A stretch of 64,000 nt of DNA from Pukyongiella litopenaei. Lineage in GTDB: Bacteria; Pseudomonadota; Alphaproteobacteria; Rhodobacterales; Rhodobacteraceae. The notes under the pieces were generated by a model, which saw only the letters and a program-made list of their open reading frames with translations, was not told the DNA's origin and ran no database searches. The translations under genes were made by a program, and so were the position numbers. Each line of letters opens with the position of its first letter. Position 1 is the first letter of the stretch. The DNA lies in assembly GCF_003008555.2 (NCBI RefSeq), contig NZ_CP027665.1, positions 434,001 through 498,000 of the forward strand, given 5' to 3'. Below are positions 45,796 through 53,582 of this stretch, piece by piece.

Positions 45796-45819
45796 CGCGC
45801 CTGGTCCGGGCGCGTTTTT
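45796..45819 (+). terminator. Intrinsic terminator of the DUF6280 gene
   Basis: The stem CGCGCC / GGCGCG with a 7-nt loop is followed directly by TTTTT. It is the clearest rho-independent terminator in the window. Confidence 0.85.
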
Positions 45820-45846
45820 CTTCGCCGCATCACCACGGAGAACGGC

Positions 45847-47304
45847 ATGGCGCGGGCGCTGATGGTTCAGGGCACCGGCAGCAATGTCGGCAAGTCGCTG
45901 CTGGTCGCGGGGCTGGCGCGTGCCTATGCGCAACGCGGCCTGCGGGTGGTCCCGTTCAAGCCGCAGAACATGTCCAACAACGCCGCTGTGACGGCCGATG
46001 GCGGCGAGATCGGCCGCGCCCAGGCGCTGCAGGCCCGCGCCGCCGGGCTGGACCCGCGCTCCGACATGAACCCGGTGCTGCTGAAACCGGAAACCGAAAC
46101 CGGCGCCCAGGTGGTGGTGCAGGGCCAGCGGCTGGGCCACGCGCAGGCCCGCGCGTATCAGCGCGACCGGCCCCGCCTGATGCGCGCGGTGACAGAGAGC
46201 TTCACCCGGCTGTGCGCCGACGCCGACCTGGTGCTGGTCGAAGGCGCGGGCAGCCCGGCGGAAACCAACCTGCGTGCCGGCGACATCGCCAATATGGGCT
46301 TTGCCTGCGCGGCGCAGGTGCCGGTTGTGCTGGTGGGCGATATCGACCGTGGCGGCGTGATCGCGCAGATCGTCGGCACCCGGGCGGTTCTGGACAGAGC
46401 CGACCGCGCCCGCATCGTAGGCTTTGCCGTAAATCGGTTCCGGGGCGACCTGTCGCTGTTCGACGCGGGCCGCGACGACATTATCCAGCGCACCGGCTGG
46501 CCCTGCCTGGGGGTGGTGCCCTGGTTCGACGGTGCCTGGCGGCTGCCCGCCGAGGACATGATGGACCTTGCGTCGCGTCCGGGCGGAGCCTGCCGGATCG
46601 CGGTGCCGCAGTTGCCGCGCATGGCCAATTTCGACGATCTCGACCCGCTGGCGGCGGAACCCGCTGTCAGCCTGGACATCGTGCCGCCGGGCCGCGCCCT
46701 GCCCGGCGATGCCGATCTGGTCCTGATCCCCGGCAGCAAATCCACGCTGGCCGACCTGGCCTTTTTCCGCGCGCAGGGGTGGGACATCGACCTGCTGGCG
46801 CATCTGCGCCGTGGCGGCCATGTGATCGGGCTCTGCGGCGGCTACCAGATGCTGGGCCGGACGATTGCCGACCCCGACGGCGTGGACGGCGCCCCCGGCA
46901 TCGTGGACGGGCTGGGGCTGCTCGACGTGGCGACGGCGATGACCGGCGAAAAGACCCTGTCTCGGGTCCGAGCCTCCGCCCTGCCCGGCGGCGAGGCGGT
47001 CGAAGGCTACGAGATCCATATGGGCCGCACCGATGGCCCGGACCGGGACCGGCCGTGGTTCACCATCGACGGACGCCCGGAAGGGGCGCAATCGGCCTGC
47101 GGGCGGGTGCGCGGCAGCTATCTGCACGGGATGTTCGCGCGGGACGGGTTTCGCGCGGCACTCCTGCGCGAACTCGGGCAGCGGTCGGACCTGGCCTATG
47201 AGGCCGGCGTCGACACCACCCTCGACGCGCTGGCGGCGCATCTGGAAACCCACATGGACCTGGACCGGCTGCTGGCGCTGGCCGCGCCCCCGACCCTGAC
47301 CTGA
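45847..47304 (+). CDS. cobQ: Cobyric acid synthase
   Basis: A 485-residue CobQ. The N-terminal ATP-binding loop is [12 protein letters not shown], followed by [11 protein letters not shown]. The C-terminal triad-type glutaminase has the nucleophile Cys in [10 protein letters not shown] and a His in GSYLHGMF. It amidates the b, d, e and g side chains of adenosylcobyrinate a,c-diamide in cobalamin synthesis. CACGGAG precedes the ATG. No other cob gene lies in the window. Confidence 0.95.
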   Translation: MARALMVQGTGSNVGKSLLVAGLARAYAQRGLRVVPFKPQNMSNNAAVTADGGEIGRAQALQARAAGLDPRSDMNPVLLKPETETGAQVVVQGQRLGHAQARAYQRDRPRLMRAVTESFTRLCADADLVLVEGAGSPAETNLRAGDIANMGFACAAQVPVVLVGDIDRGGVIAQIVGTRAVLDRADRARIVGFAVNRFRGDLSLFDAGRDDIIQRTGWPCLGVVPWFDGAWRLPAEDMMDLASRPGGACRIAVPQLPRMANFDDLDPLAAEPAVSLDIVPPGRALPGDADLVLIPGSKSTLADLAFFRAQGWDIDLLAHLRRGGHVIGLCGGYQMLGRTIADPDGVDGAPGIVDGLGLLDVATAMTGEKTLSRVRASALPGGEAVEGYEIHMGRTDGPDRDRPWFTIDGRPEGAQSACGRVRGSYLHGMFARDGFRAALLRELGQRSDLAYEAGVDTTLDALAAHLETHMDLDRLLALAAPPTLT

Positions 47305-47308
47305 GCGG

Positions 47309-48724
47309 TCAGCGCCGGCCCAGCGCCTCGAGCACCCGGTTCAGATCCTTGCCCTGCTTGGAATAGGCCGACGGCGCGTCCTTGACGATCTGATAATAGA
47401 TCACCGGATCATACAGCTGCACACCCAGCCCCAGCCGCTCCGCGGTCAGCAACCCCTGCGCCTGCAACAACTGGTAGCTCGCGATGGATTCCTCGGACCG
47501 GGCCGAAATCTGCGCGGTCAGCGCGTCCAGCAGGTCCTGTTCGGCGGTCAGCACATCCAGCGTGGTCCGGGCGCCCAGCGTGGCTTCCTCGCGGATACCG
47601 TCAAAGGCGACCTGCGCTGCCCGCACCTGTTCGGCGGTGGCGGCAAGGCGTGCGCGGGACACTTCGAACCGCGAATAGGCGTCGTTCACCCCCTGGACCA
47701 CGTCGCGCTGCACCGTCAGCAGGTTGCCGCGAGCAGAATCGCGGGTCGCCATCGCCCGCCGGATCGTCGCCAGTTTGCTGCCGCCCTGATAGATGGTCTG
47801 TTTCATCGTCAGCGACACCGACGCGTTGCGGTTGTAGTCGTCCGAATCCCAGCCCTCGGTGGCGCCCACATCGGCGCTCAGAATGCCCTGCGGACCAAGC
47901 GCGCGGCGCGTGCTTTCGATCGCCAGTTCCGCCGCGGCGACCCGATGGGTCGCGGACAGGATGTCGGGATGGTTGCGCACGGCGGTTGCAACCGCCGCGT
48001 CGACGGTCGCCGGGATGGTCGGGATCCGGGGCTGCCCGGCGAGATTGCCCGGCTTGCGGCCAACCGCGTTTTCATATTCCGCCCGCGCATTGTCGAGCAG
48101 GCCCCGCGCGGCGGCGAGGTTGCTCTGCGCGGCGGCGAGACGGGATTCGGCCAGCGCCACGTCGGTGCGCGTCACCTCGCCGACCTCGAACCGGTCCTGC
48201 GCGGCGCGGCGTTCCTCTTCGAGCACCCGCACGTTGTTTTCCCGCAGCCGCACGTTTTCCGCGCCCAGCAGAACGTTGACATAGGCCGAGGCGGCGCGGA
48301 ACAGGATCGCCTGTTCGACCGACAACAGCGTCTGCCGCGTCGCCAGGACGGTTTCCTTGGCCGACCGGATGTTCATGTTCCGCGCGCCGTTGTCGTAGAT
48401 CAGCCAGGTGGCGGTCAGCCCGGCAAAGGCATCGGTGTCGCGCGTGTTCGACGCGGCCAGCCCGACCCGCGCGTTGCGCAGGTCGCGGGTCACGCGGATG
48501 GTCCAGTCGATCACCGGCCTCAGCGTGGACACGGCCAGCGCGACATCTTCGTCCGCGGCACGCAGCAGCGCCCGGTTCTGTTCCAGCAAGCCGCTGGTGT
48601 TGTAGGCCCCCACCATCGCGTCGGCGACATTCTCGGCCGATACGGTGGCCGGTATCGTGCCGACCGCGAGGCCCAGCACCAGGGCGGCGCCCCTGATCCG
48701 TCGTCCCAGTTCGTCCCTGCGCAT
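47309..48724 (-). CDS. tolC: TolC family outer membrane efflux protein
   Basis: 471 residues with a Sec signal peptide (hydrophobic 13-27, cleavage near VSA-E 30). Two internally repeated OEP halves have long helices (EEERRAAQDRFEVGEVTRTDVALAESRL; TAEQVRAAQVAFDGIREEATLGARTTLDVLTAEQDLLDA). It forms the trimeric outer-membrane exit duct for type I secretion and RND efflux. It follows pcm by 86 bp on the same strand, a usual alphaproteobacterial pairing, and converges with cobQ at a 4-bp gap. Confidence 0.92.
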   Translation of the reverse strand: MRRDELGRRIRGAALVLGLAVGTIPATVSAENVADAMVGAYNTSGLLEQNRALLRAADEDVALAVSTLRPVIDWTIRVTRDLRNARVGLAASNTRDTDAFAGLTATWLIYDNGARNMNIRSAKETVLATRQTLLSVEQAILFRAASAYVNVLLGAENVRLRENNVRVLEEERRAAQDRFEVGEVTRTDVALAESRLAAAQSNLAAARGLLDNARAEYENAVGRKPGNLAGQPRIPTIPATVDAAVATAVRNHPDILSATHRVAAAELAIESTRRALGPQGILSADVGATEGWDSDDYNRNASVSLTMKQTIYQGGSKLATIRRAMATRDSARGNLLTVQRDVVQGVNDAYSRFEVSRARLAATAEQVRAAQVAFDGIREEATLGARTTLDVLTAEQDLLDALTAQISARSEESIASYQLLQAQGLLTAERLGLGVQLYDPVIYYQIVKDAPSAYSKQGKDLNRVLEALGRR

Positions 48725-48810
48725 TTCCTGCCTCCAATCGCTGACCCGCGCCCGGATTATCGGTTCCGGTACGCACGCCTGTCTGCTCTGCCCAAACGTC
48801 CTGCGCCCCG

Positions 48811-49464
48811 TCAGAGGGCGAAGGCTTCTTCTTTTTCGAACCCCGGCAGCACCGGGGCGCCCGCGTTGAATGCAAACCGCCAGTTCAGGGTGCCGCCGGA
48901 CTTGTGCCCGATGCGCACCGTTCCCAGCGCGCCGTCCATGAAGATGCAGGCGATGCGCCCGCCATCCTTGAGCTGCGCCGCGATCGCATCGGGCAGACGG
49001 TCGATGCCGCCCTGCACGATGATCACGTCAAAGGGGCCGTGTTCGGCCGCGCCCTCGGCCAATGGGCCCTGATGCACGATCACGTTGTCGGCCCCGGCCT
49101 CGGACAGGCGTTCCTGCGCCTCGCTGGCCATGGTTTCATCCGGTTCCACCGCAACGACGACCTGCGCCATGCGCGCGATCACCGCCGACGAATAGCCATA
49201 GCCCGCGCCCACATCCAGGACCATCTCGCCGCTGTCCGGGAGGATCGCGTCCAGCATCTTGGCCAGGGTGCGCGGATCGAGCATCACCCGGCCGCCATCC
49301 AGCGGCAGGTTTTCCCCGGCATAGGCGGATTCGCGCATCGCATCGGGTGCGAACAGTTCGCGCGGCACCTCCAGCATCGCCTCGATCACCGGAAACTTGG
49401 TCACGTCCGATGGCCGGATCTGGTTATCGACCATCATCCGTCGGCGAATGGCGAAGTCTGTCAT
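48811..49464 (-). CDS. pcm: Protein-L-isoaspartate O-methyltransferase
   Basis: A 217-residue PCMT. It has the SAM motif VLDVGAGYGYSSAVIA, and the catalytic-region start VDNQIRPSDVT is typical of the alphaproteobacterial group. It repairs isoaspartyl residues in aged proteins. It is the first gene of a leftward pair with tolC and is divergent from the three-gene unknown operon. Confidence 0.9.
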   Translation of the reverse strand: MTDFAIRRRMMVDNQIRPSDVTKFPVIEAMLEVPRELFAPDAMRESAYAGENLPLDGGRVMLDPRTLAKMLDAILPDSGEMVLDVGAGYGYSSAVIARMAQVVVAVEPDETMASEAQERLSEAGADNVIVHQGPLAEGAAEHGPFDVIIVQGGIDRLPDAIAAQLKDGGRIACIFMDGALGTVRIGHKSGGTLNWRFAFNAGAPVLPGFEKEEAFAL

Positions 49465-49657
49465 GGGTCAACTCATCTGCTCATGTCTGTTGGTTGGGTT
49501 CTGCCACATTCCCCGCTTTCCGGCAACGGCCCGGCCACGCGAAATCGCCAGCTGTGGCGTTTGAATCCCGGTTCCCGCCGGGCACCGGGACGCACGGGGT
49601 GCAAATACCGCCCGCCGACGCCCCGCTCGCGCGCCCGGAAAGGCGTTCGATCAATTG

Positions 49658-49698
49658 TTCTGCAAATAGTTGAGTTCTTTCTGCAGATTCGGGATACT
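49658..49698 (+). promoter_or_regulatory. Promoter of the unknown three-gene operon with two direct repeats
   Basis: A sigma70-like -35 TTGAGT (49670-49675), a 17-bp spacer and a -10 GATACT (49693-49698) precede the GTG at 49729. The heptamer TTCTGCA occurs at 49658 and 49679, exactly 21 bp (two helical turns) apart, one copy upstream of the -35 and one between the boxes. This suggests a dedicated regulator. Confidence 0.55.
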
Positions 49699-49728
49699 GC
49701 TTTCGTTGACCTGGGGAGGAGCGACACA

Positions 49729-51030
49729 GTGGCCACGGACAAGGAACGCGCGGCAGAGATCCAGAAGAGTCTCAAGCTGGCGCGCAAGCAGGACCTGAAC
49801 TTCGGTTTCTGCCTCGGCAAGAAACCCGAGAACTCGGTTCTGATCACCCACCGGACCAAGGGCGCCGCCATGCTGGGCAAGCAGGCCAAGCGTGAGGGCG
49901 AAACCGCGAAAATGGTCTTTGGCACCATGGCGTGCAAGTCCACGGTCCTGTCGCTCAACTGTTTCGAGGATCCCCCCAGCGGCATCGCCCGCAAGATGAA
50001 GGCGTTCCTGTCCTCCGCCGGGATCGCGATGAAGATCAAGCTGCTGGATGCCGAGGGCAATCTCATCGAGGATGACGGCTCTGCCGAGGATGTCAGCGAT
50101 GTGGACGACACCCCCCCGGAGACCGATGACGAGACCCCCGACGACCCGCTGGCAGCCAAATGGGAGGCGGTCGAGGCCAAGCTGGGTCCGGCGGTCGCCC
50201 AGGCGGTCGACGGCGGCGTCACCGGGGCCGACAAGCTGGGCGCGGCCTGGACCATGGCGCTGGACCGCGCCGGGTCAGGCGACTATGCCGCCGCGCTGAA
50301 AGTGGCGGCGAAACTGGCCCCGGCGCTCAAGGCGGGCACGGCCAAACCGGCGGATGCGGCACCGGCCGGGATCTCTCCGCAGGCGGCCAGGCTGCTCAAG
50401 ACGCTGATGCCCGCGGCCAAGTCCATTCTCGCCCAGGCCCCGGACCAGCGCGACACGGTGACGGAATTGCTGCAGACCATCCGCCAGGGCGACGACGCGG
50501 CCGCGACCGGCGCGGCCAAGGAACTCGCCGCGCTGATCAAGTCGGGCGGCGCCACGCAGGACCCGCCGCCGGAGCCGCCGCAGGAACAGCCGGAACCGAC
50601 ATCCGGCGGCCAGGATATCGGCGGCATATCGGTGATGAAACTGGGCAAGGCGCGGCTGGAATGGATCGACCTGCGCCGGGGCAGCGCGGCGCAGGTGGCC
50701 GCGCTGCAAAAGACCATCCGCAGCTACTATGCGGACACGCCCGGAACGGGCGACATGGTGGCCAGCGCCTTCGGCAAGGTCGACAGCGCCATCAACAGGC
50801 TCAACGCCACGCTGGAAGACCAGCTGGACGACCTGCTGAATGCCGGAACCGACGAGGACCGGCGCAAACATGCGGCCACGGTCTCGAAAACCGTCGGCGC
50901 GTTCAAATCACTCTGCGACAGCGACCCCATTCTGAGTGCCATTGACGGTAACGAATTTGACGCCAGCACCCAGGTGATCGGCCCGATCAAGGCCAAGCTC
51001 GATGAAATAGGCCGCGCGCTCGGTATCTGA
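49729..51030 (+). CDS. Unknown-operon protein A: small alpha/beta N-terminal domain plus alanine-rich helical region
   Basis: 433 residues from a GTG with GGGGAGGAG 7 nt upstream; the much longer upstream open frame is antisense to pcm and not used. Residues about 8-110 form a compact domain (DLNFGFCLGKKPENSVLITHR, KMVFGTMACKSTVLSL, MKIKLLDAEGNLIED) that looks alpha/beta. An acidic linker follows (110-135), then alanine-rich helices, a Pro/Glu-rich linker (about 275-295) and a C-terminal helical domain. There is no signal peptide or membrane helix. I do not recognise the family. It is first in a three-gene operon, with protein B starting 36 nt later. Confidence 0.75.
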   Translation: MATDKERAAEIQKSLKLARKQDLNFGFCLGKKPENSVLITHRTKGAAMLGKQAKREGETAKMVFGTMACKSTVLSLNCFEDPPSGIARKMKAFLSSAGIAMKIKLLDAEGNLIEDDGSAEDVSDVDDTPPETDDETPDDPLAAKWEAVEAKLGPAVAQAVDGGVTGADKLGAAWTMALDRAGSGDYAAALKVAAKLAPALKAGTAKPADAAPAGISPQAARLLKTLMPAAKSILAQAPDQRDTVTELLQTIRQGDDAAATGAAKELAALIKSGGATQDPPPEPPQEQPEPTSGGQDIGGISVMKLGKARLEWIDLRRGSAAQVAALQKTIRSYYADTPGTGDMVASAFGKVDSAINRLNATLEDQLDDLLNAGTDEDRRKHAATVSKTVGAFKSLCDSDPILSAIDGNEFDASTQVIGPIKAKLDEIGRALGI

Positions 51031-51066
51031 GCCGCGGCACAAGTCATTTTCTGAACGGAGGCGGCG

Positions 51067-53559
51067 ATGCCTGACGACCTCAAGACCGAGGACAAGAAAT
51101 CCGTGACCAAGGTGTCGCGCGAAAGCGAAATCGGCAGCGGGAAATTCTCCAAGGCGCTGGGGCTCAGGAGCAAGGTCGAATTCACCGGCTCCAACCGCGG
51201 CGTCGACATGAAGGCCGTCGAGGAACGGACCGGCATGAAGCAGACCGACGAAAAGACGGTCGAACGCGCCAAAGAGATCCTGGAAGCATCGGAAAAGCTC
51301 ACCCAGCTGAAACGCGCCAAAGAGCATGACCAGCCGGGCCAGCAGCGGCTGGAGGAGGCCCGCGCGGCCATCACCGCCAAGATGACCGAAACCGGCGCGG
51401 TGCTGAAACCGGTCAAGATCACGCTGCAACAGATCGCCAAGGGGCTGAAGGAACCCATCGACCTGCCGGACCCGGTGACGCCCCTGCACGCTTCTCTGAA
51501 GACCGCCTTCGGCACCTGCCTGAAGGCGCTCGACGGGGTGGCGGCGGGACAGGCCGATGCGCTGGACAAGGCCCATGGCGCGGTGGCCGCGGCCGAGGCG
51601 TCGGACGACAAGAGCGGGCTGGCAGAGAAGACCAAGGCCGAGAAATCCGCCTCGAAGACGCTGGAACAGACGCTCGACAAGATCGTCGACAGTTTCGCGC
51701 AGGCCGCGGCAAAGGTGGAAACCGGCGCGGACAACCTGCTGAAGAACCCGAAATCAAAATCCATGGCGCTGGCGCTGCAATATGCAAAGGCGGACCAGCA
51801 CGCCAGGGATCAGGAAGGCCCATACAAGAAGACCAACACCAAGGCGCTGGCGCTGATTGCCGAACTGGCCCGCTGGGACCATCCCGACGCGCCTGAGCTG
51901 GAAAACAAGCGCGCCAAATGCGACCGCGATGCCGCCGACAATTACGAAACGGCGCTGGCCGAGATGACCGACATCATCGAAACCGCCGAACGGGAACACA
52001 AGAGCCACGTCAAGGCCTATTGGCAGGTGGCCGAGCCGGTGATGGAAAAGCTGCGCCAGCTCGAACAGGGCGTGCATGAGTTCCAGACCGACAAGAAAGG
52101 CCCCTATTCCAAGCTCAACGACAAACTGCGGCAGAACCTGGAACGGCAGGTCAAGATCGCGCAGAACCTTGTCGGCAACGGCAAGAACATCGACGCGTGC
52201 AAGGCCGCCGAACCGGAAATCGAATACGGGCTGAAACTGCTCGCCGACCTCAAGCACCCGGACCTGAGCAAGTATCTGGACGACAAGTTCCTGGTCGGCA
52301 AGGACAAGAAGGGCCACCAGTTCGCCAAGTTCATCACCGCGCTTCAGACCAACCTGGACAAGGTCAAGAAAGGCGGCCTGAACGACGAGGAATGCGACAC
52401 GTTCCAGCACGAGCTGGACGACCTGACCCGGGACACCGAGGACATGCTGCCGCGCGATGCCGAGGCGGCTTTCTTCGATCTGCAGAACCGGCTGGTCACC
52501 AATTCCGACAGTCTCAAGAAACGCTGGGAGACCCGGAAGACCTGGTGCGACAAGATCGACAAGGACCTCAAACAGGCCGACAGCGACATGTCCAAGATCG
52601 GCAGCATCGTGAAGAGCCTGACCAAGCAGCAGGTAAAGGACGAAAAGAAGAAAGGCACCGAAAAGGACAAGCTGCCGACCCAGCTGAGCAATTACCAGGG
52701 ATCGCTGCGCAAGGATATCGACAAGATCCGCAACATCTATCGTGACGAACCGGCCACCACGGTGGCCAAGGTCGATGCGCTGATGCGGGAATTGCAGAAC
52801 ACGATCCGGTCCTACCTGGCGATCGATGTCAAACATGCCAGCCGCCAGAAACCGATGGTCGACAAGCTGCTGCAAGACGCCCGCACCGGGCAGCAGGCGA
52901 TCGACCAGCGCGAAGAGGATATCGGCAAGTTGCGCGACACGATCAAGACCGCGCTCAAGGCCTGGGACAAGGAAGTGCCGAAGGCTCAGCGCGAGACCTA
53001 CAAGGACCAGTACCAGGACCTGATCAAACAGGCCAAGGACGCGCGCAGCCTGGCCAAGAAGGACTATGACAGCGCGACCAGCATGTGGACCATGGCCAAG
53101 GAAGGCAAGGACAGCCTGGCCAATATGCGGGTGCCGCCGGGTCTCGGTGACTACGGGCGCATCGACGAAGACTGGTCCAGCGCGGCGGCGGGCCTGAACG
53201 TGGCGCTGGGGGACCTGGCCAAACGCATCCGGGACGCGGCCGAGGCCAATGGCAGCGACGCCGACAAGAAGCAGGCAAAGAAGGCCGCCGACGCGGTGCT
53301 GGGGGCCGGCAAGTTCTTCAAGGCCACGGCATTCAAGAAACCGGCCAAGGTTTTCCGGAACAAGGATGCCAGCCGCGAAGACCTGCGCCGCGCCCGCGAG
53401 GACGTGCTGAAGGTCACGACGCTCTACATGGATCACCTGACCACCAGCCCGCTGCTGCTGAAGGCGATGCGAAACCCGTTCGGCAAGGCGGCGTTGCTGT
53501 CGGGCGCGCACCGCACCCTGCGCCGGATTGAAACCGACATCATTCACGCGGTCGACTGA
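51067..53559 (+). CDS. Unknown-operon protein B: 830-residue all-helical, lysine-rich coiled-coil-like protein
   Basis: 830 residues, soluble and strongly charged, with Lys/Asp/Gln/Ala-rich heptad-like stretches through most of its length and no glycine-rich enzyme motifs, signal peptide or membrane segment. Tryptophans are rare and isolated. The N-terminal 60 residues look unstructured, and the last 60 are basic (FKKPAKVFRNKDASREDLRRA, MRNPFGKAALLSGAHRTLRR). CGGAGGCG precedes the ATG. The helical-bundle character suggests a structural or scaffold subunit, or the helical half of a pore or needle system. The family is unknown to me, and no function is claimed. Confidence 0.72.
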   Translation: MPDDLKTEDKKSVTKVSRESEIGSGKFSKALGLRSKVEFTGSNRGVDMKAVEERTGMKQTDEKTVERAKEILEASEKLTQLKRAKEHDQPGQQRLEEARAAITAKMTETGAVLKPVKITLQQIAKGLKEPIDLPDPVTPLHASLKTAFGTCLKALDGVAAGQADALDKAHGAVAAAEASDDKSGLAEKTKAEKSASKTLEQTLDKIVDSFAQAAAKVETGADNLLKNPKSKSMALALQYAKADQHARDQEGPYKKTNTKALALIAELARWDHPDAPELENKRAKCDRDAADNYETALAEMTDIIETAEREHKSHVKAYWQVAEPVMEKLRQLEQGVHEFQTDKKGPYSKLNDKLRQNLERQVKIAQNLVGNGKNIDACKAAEPEIEYGLKLLADLKHPDLSKYLDDKFLVGKDKKGHQFAKFITALQTNLDKVKKGGLNDEECDTFQHELDDLTRDTEDMLPRDAEAAFFDLQNRLVTNSDSLKKRWETRKTWCDKIDKDLKQADSDMSKIGSIVKSLTKQQVKDEKKKGTEKDKLPTQLSNYQGSLRKDIDKIRNIYRDEPATTVAKVDALMRELQNTIRSYLAIDVKHASRQKPMVDKLLQDARTGQQAIDQREEDIGKLRDTIKTALKAWDKEVPKAQRETYKDQYQDLIKQAKDARSLAKKDYDSATSMWTMAKEGKDSLANMRVPPGLGDYGRIDEDWSSAAAGLNVALGDLAKRIRDAAEANGSDADKKQAKKAADAVLGAGKFFKATAFKKPAKVFRNKDASREDLRRAREDVLKVTTLYMDHLTTSPLLLKAMRNPFGKAALLSGAHRTLRRIETDIIHAVD

Positions 53560-53582
53560 CCCCCTGCCCCCGGAGAGATGAG

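Noticed and set aside
48904-49728. N-terminal extension of protein A to an ATG at 48904
   Set aside because: It would run antisense through pcm and over the promoter. The GTG at 49729 has an excellent ribosome site.
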